22,241 nt of DNA from Pseudohongiella sp. (GTDB lineage Bacteria > Pseudomonadota > Gammaproteobacteria > Pseudomonadales > Pseudohongiellaceae). Made by a program: the position numbers and the translations under genes. Position 1 is the stretch's first letter. Every line of letters starts with the position of its first letter. Location of the stretch: the NCBI GenBank assembly GCA_030652635.1, contig JAUSPW010000652.1, positions 1-22,241 of the forward strand, read 5' to 3'. The notes below the pieces were generated by a model, which was not told the origin of the DNA, did not search any database, and was given only the letters and a program-made list of their open reading frames with translations. This document shows positions 20,302 through 22,241 of the stretch, piece by piece.

Positions 20302-21516
20302 ATGAGTCAATTACAAGAAGCCTTTATTTATGACGGCGCGCGTACTGCGTTTGGCCGTCACGGCGGCTGTTTGTCGTCTATCCGTCCTGATGATCTGCTG
20401 GCCCACGTTATCCGCACGGTGGTGGGTCGAAATGTGTTCAGCCCGGAAGCCTATGAAGATGTCATTATAGGTAATACCAACCAGGCGGGTGAGGATTGCA
20501 GGAACGTTGGACGTTTTGCCGCACTGTTGGCCGGTATGCCGATGAGTGTCGGTGGGCTTACTGTAAACAGACTCTGTGGCTCGGGATTGGCGGCGGTATT
20601 GGATGCCAGTCGTGGCGTGAAGGCAGGTGAGGGTGAGTTGTTTCTGGCCGGTGGTGTCGAATCCATGAGCCGTGCACCACTCATACTGTCCAAGGCGCAG
20701 TCTGCATTTGATCGCGGTCAGCAGATCGCTGACAGCACTCTGGGTGCCCGTTTTACCAACCCATTGTTTGCAAAGAATTTTGGTAACGATACGATGCCGC
20801 AGACTGCTGACAATATTGCCAGCGATCTGGGCATCACCCGCGAACAAAGTGATTTGTTTGCGGCAGGTTCTCAGGCCCGCTATGAAGCGGCACGTGCCTC
20901 AGGCTTTTTTGGTGGCGAAATCATTGCAACCGAAGTGTCGCGTGGTAAAAAACTGCCACCACTGGTAGTCAATACCGATGAACATCCGCGCGCCGATTCG
21001 ACCCTGGAAACACTCGCTGGACTGCGACCCCTGTTTGAGGGTGGTGTGGTCACAGCTGGTAATGCATCGGGTATCAACGATGGTGCGGCTGCATTGATTA
21101 TCGGCAATGCGGCCATTGGCGAAAAATATGGAGTTAAACCACGCGCGCGTGTTGTGGCGGGTGCCATTGCAGGTGTTGAACCACGTGTGATGGGACTGGG
21201 TCCCGTATTTGCGGCGCGTAAAGCGCTGGCACGCGCGGGGCTGACACTGAATGATATGGATATTATCGAAATCAACGAAGCATTTGCTACCCAGGTGCTG
21301 GGCTGTCTGAAAATGCTGGACGTTGATTTTAACGATTCGCGTGTCAATCCTAACGGTGGCGCAATTGCCGTGGGACATCCATTAGGTGCGTCAGGTGCGC
21401 GCATCGCACTGAGCGCAGTGCGTCAGCTCGAGCGCAGCGGCGGGCGTTATGCCATGGTGAGCCTGTGTATTGGTATTGGTCAGGGTGTTGCGGCCATTAT
21501 CGAACGGCTTGACTAA
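20302..21516 (+). CDS. Acetyl-CoA C-acyltransferase (thiolase)
   Basis: Thiolytic cleavage of 3-oxoacyl-CoA to acetyl-CoA and a shortened acyl-CoA. At 404 residues it has the full thiolase catalytic set: Cys92 (VNRLCGSGL) forms the acyl-enzyme, NEAF at about 324-327, His359 in GGAIAVGHPLGASGARI, and Cys389 (CIGIGQG). It is of the FadA/PcaF-like degradative class. The ATG at 20302 has only a modest AAGAGA upstream. It is followed 56 bp later by an enoyl-CoA hydratase-type gene on the same strand, so the two form a beta-oxidation operon like fadAB, with gene order thiolase first. Its exact chain length is unknown. Confidence 0.94.
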   Translation: MSQLQEAFIYDGARTAFGRHGGCLSSIRPDDLLAHVIRTVVGRNVFSPEAYEDVIIGNTNQAGEDCRNVGRFAALLAGMPMSVGGLTVNRLCGSGLAAVLDASRGVKAGEGELFLAGGVESMSRAPLILSKAQSAFDRGQQIADSTLGARFTNPLFAKNFGNDTMPQTADNIASDLGITREQSDLFAAGSQARYEAARASGFFGGEIIATEVSRGKKLPPLVVNTDEHPRADSTLETLAGLRPLFEGGVVTAGNASGINDGAAALIIGNAAIGEKYGVKPRARVVAGAIAGVEPRVMGLGPVFAARKALARAGLTLNDMDIIEINEAFATQVLGCLKMLDVDFNDSRVNPNGGAIAVGHPLGASGARIALSAVRQLERSGGRYAMVSLCIGIGQGVAAIIERLD

Positions 21517-21572
21517 GAGAGCTCCAAAACAACAAATCACTCATTTTAATTTGCTCTGAAAGGGATTCACTC

Positions 21573-22241
21573 ATGTCCAGTGTTGTCAGTTACGAACTCA
21601 TCAATAATATCGGTGTTATCAAAGTCAACAGCCCGCCCGTGAACGCGCTCTCCCAGGCCGTCCGTGAGGGCATCCTTACCGCGGTGCAGGCCGCACAGAA
21701 AGACGCCTCTGAAGCAATCATTTTGATGTGTGATGGACGCACATTCATCGCCGGTGCGGATATCACCGAATTTGGCAAGCCGCCAATGGCACCTTCCTTG
21801 CCAGACGTGTTGGGCGCGATTGAAAACTCAAGCAAACTGGTGATTGCGGCTATCCACGGTACTGCGTTAGGTGGTGGTTTTGAAGTTGCACTGGCGTGTC
21901 ACTACCGTTGTGCCGTGCCGTCAGCCAAAGTGGGCTTGCCGGAAGTCAAACTCGGTCTGTTGCCGGGCGCTGGTGGTACACAGCGTGTTCCTCGCATTGC
22001 AGGTGTCAAAGCGGCACTTGAAATGATTACCACTGGTGATCCGATTGCAGCGCGACAGGCGAGTGACATGGGTTTGATCGACGACGTGTTGGGCAGCGAA
22101 AATCTGCAGACCGCTGCACTTGCGTATGCCCATGATCTGGTTGAGTCCGGTGCCAAACTGAAACGTATCCGCGATATCAGTATTGATCCTGCCACCATAG
22201 AACCAGGCTTTTTCGATGGTTACCGTAAACAGATTGCCAAG
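21573..22241 (+). CDS. Enoyl-CoA hydratase domain, probably N-terminal part of a multifunctional FadB/FadJ-like protein (3' truncated)
   Basis: The frame is open from the ATG at 21573 (AAAGGGA upstream) to the window end, 223 residues. The crotonase fold is clear: FIAGADITEF (oxyanion hole), GGGFEVALACHYR with Glu104, and GLPEVKLGLLPGAGGTQR with Glu124, both catalytic Glu of hydratases. The continuing segment after about residue 190 and the operon context with a thiolase suggest a 3-hydroxyacyl-CoA dehydrogenase domain follows, as in FadJ or peroxisomal bifunctional enzyme, but it lies outside the window. A stand-alone hydratase would be about 260 residues and cannot be excluded. Confidence 0.88.
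   Translation, partial: MSSVVSYELINNIGVIKVNSPPVNALSQAVREGILTAVQAAQKDASEAIILMCDGRTFIAGADITEFGKPPMAPSLPDVLGAIENSSKLVIAAIHGTALGGGFEVALACHYRCAVPSAKVGLPEVKLGLLPGAGGTQRVPRIAGVKAALEMITTGDPIAARQASDMGLIDDVLGSENLQTAALAYAHDLVESGAKLKRIRDISIDPATIEPGFFDGYRKQIAK

Overview
The window reads as chromosomal DNA of a free-living, respiratory gammaproteobacterium. The evidence is a SpeD/SpeE polyamine pair close to E. coli SpeE, an FNR/Anr-type [4Fe-4S] regulator beside Usp genes as in enteric bacteria, a BigR-type sulfur operon, and many acyl-CoA dehydrogenases and beta-oxidation genes as in hydrocarbon- or lipid-degrading marine and environmental lineages. I cannot assign a genus. I see no rRNA, tRNA, CRISPR array, transposase or prophage.

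Layout, left to right. (1) 1-1435, minus: the start of uppP (cell-wall lipid carrier recycling, cut by the window edge) preceded by an SDR reductase of the enoyl-CoA-reductase type. (2) 1777-6116, plus: a four-gene acyl-CoA cluster of two complementary, each partly degenerate acyl-CoA dehydrogenases, a histidine-phosphatase-fold protein lacking its second His, and an ACAD10/11-type kinase. A strong intrinsic terminator lies inside this cluster. The content suggests catabolism of hydroxylated acyl-CoAs. (3) 6186-8501, minus: AEC and MATE membrane transporters, head to tail. (4) 8642-10260, plus: a membrane protein and a spermidine-synthase-like protein that appear to be two halves of a 'fused MFS/spermidine synthase'.

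(5) 10253-12442: a sulfide/persulfide detoxification locus. An ArsR-family regulator with a BigR-like Cys pair and two half-size YeeE/YedE permeases run leftwards, and a Blh/ETHE1-type persulfide dioxygenase runs rightwards. They share a divergent promoter with a palindrome over both -10 boxes. (6) 12470-14884: an oxygen/stress node of FNR, a single-domain Usp and a divergent UspE. UspE has a curious in-frame leader carrying an FNR-like Cys-X2-Cys-X5-Cys motif. (7) 14844-18497, minus: speD-speE overlapping, then a DNase-I-fold (EEP) protein and cardiolipin synthase, all closely spaced.

(8) 18498-18978: a long non-coding stretch with an FNR-like box, leader hairpins and a 158-bp palindromic repeat element. 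(9) 18979-22241: a canonical acyl-CoA dehydrogenase (minus) divergent from a thiolase and a multifunctional enoyl-CoA hydratase protein (cut by the window end). Two near-identical 16-bp inverted repeats between them are probable operators.

The most promising leads are the acyl-CoA dehydrogenase pair with its kinase and pseudo-phosphatase, the Fe-S-like leader on UspE, and the repeat element and operators in the intergenic regions.
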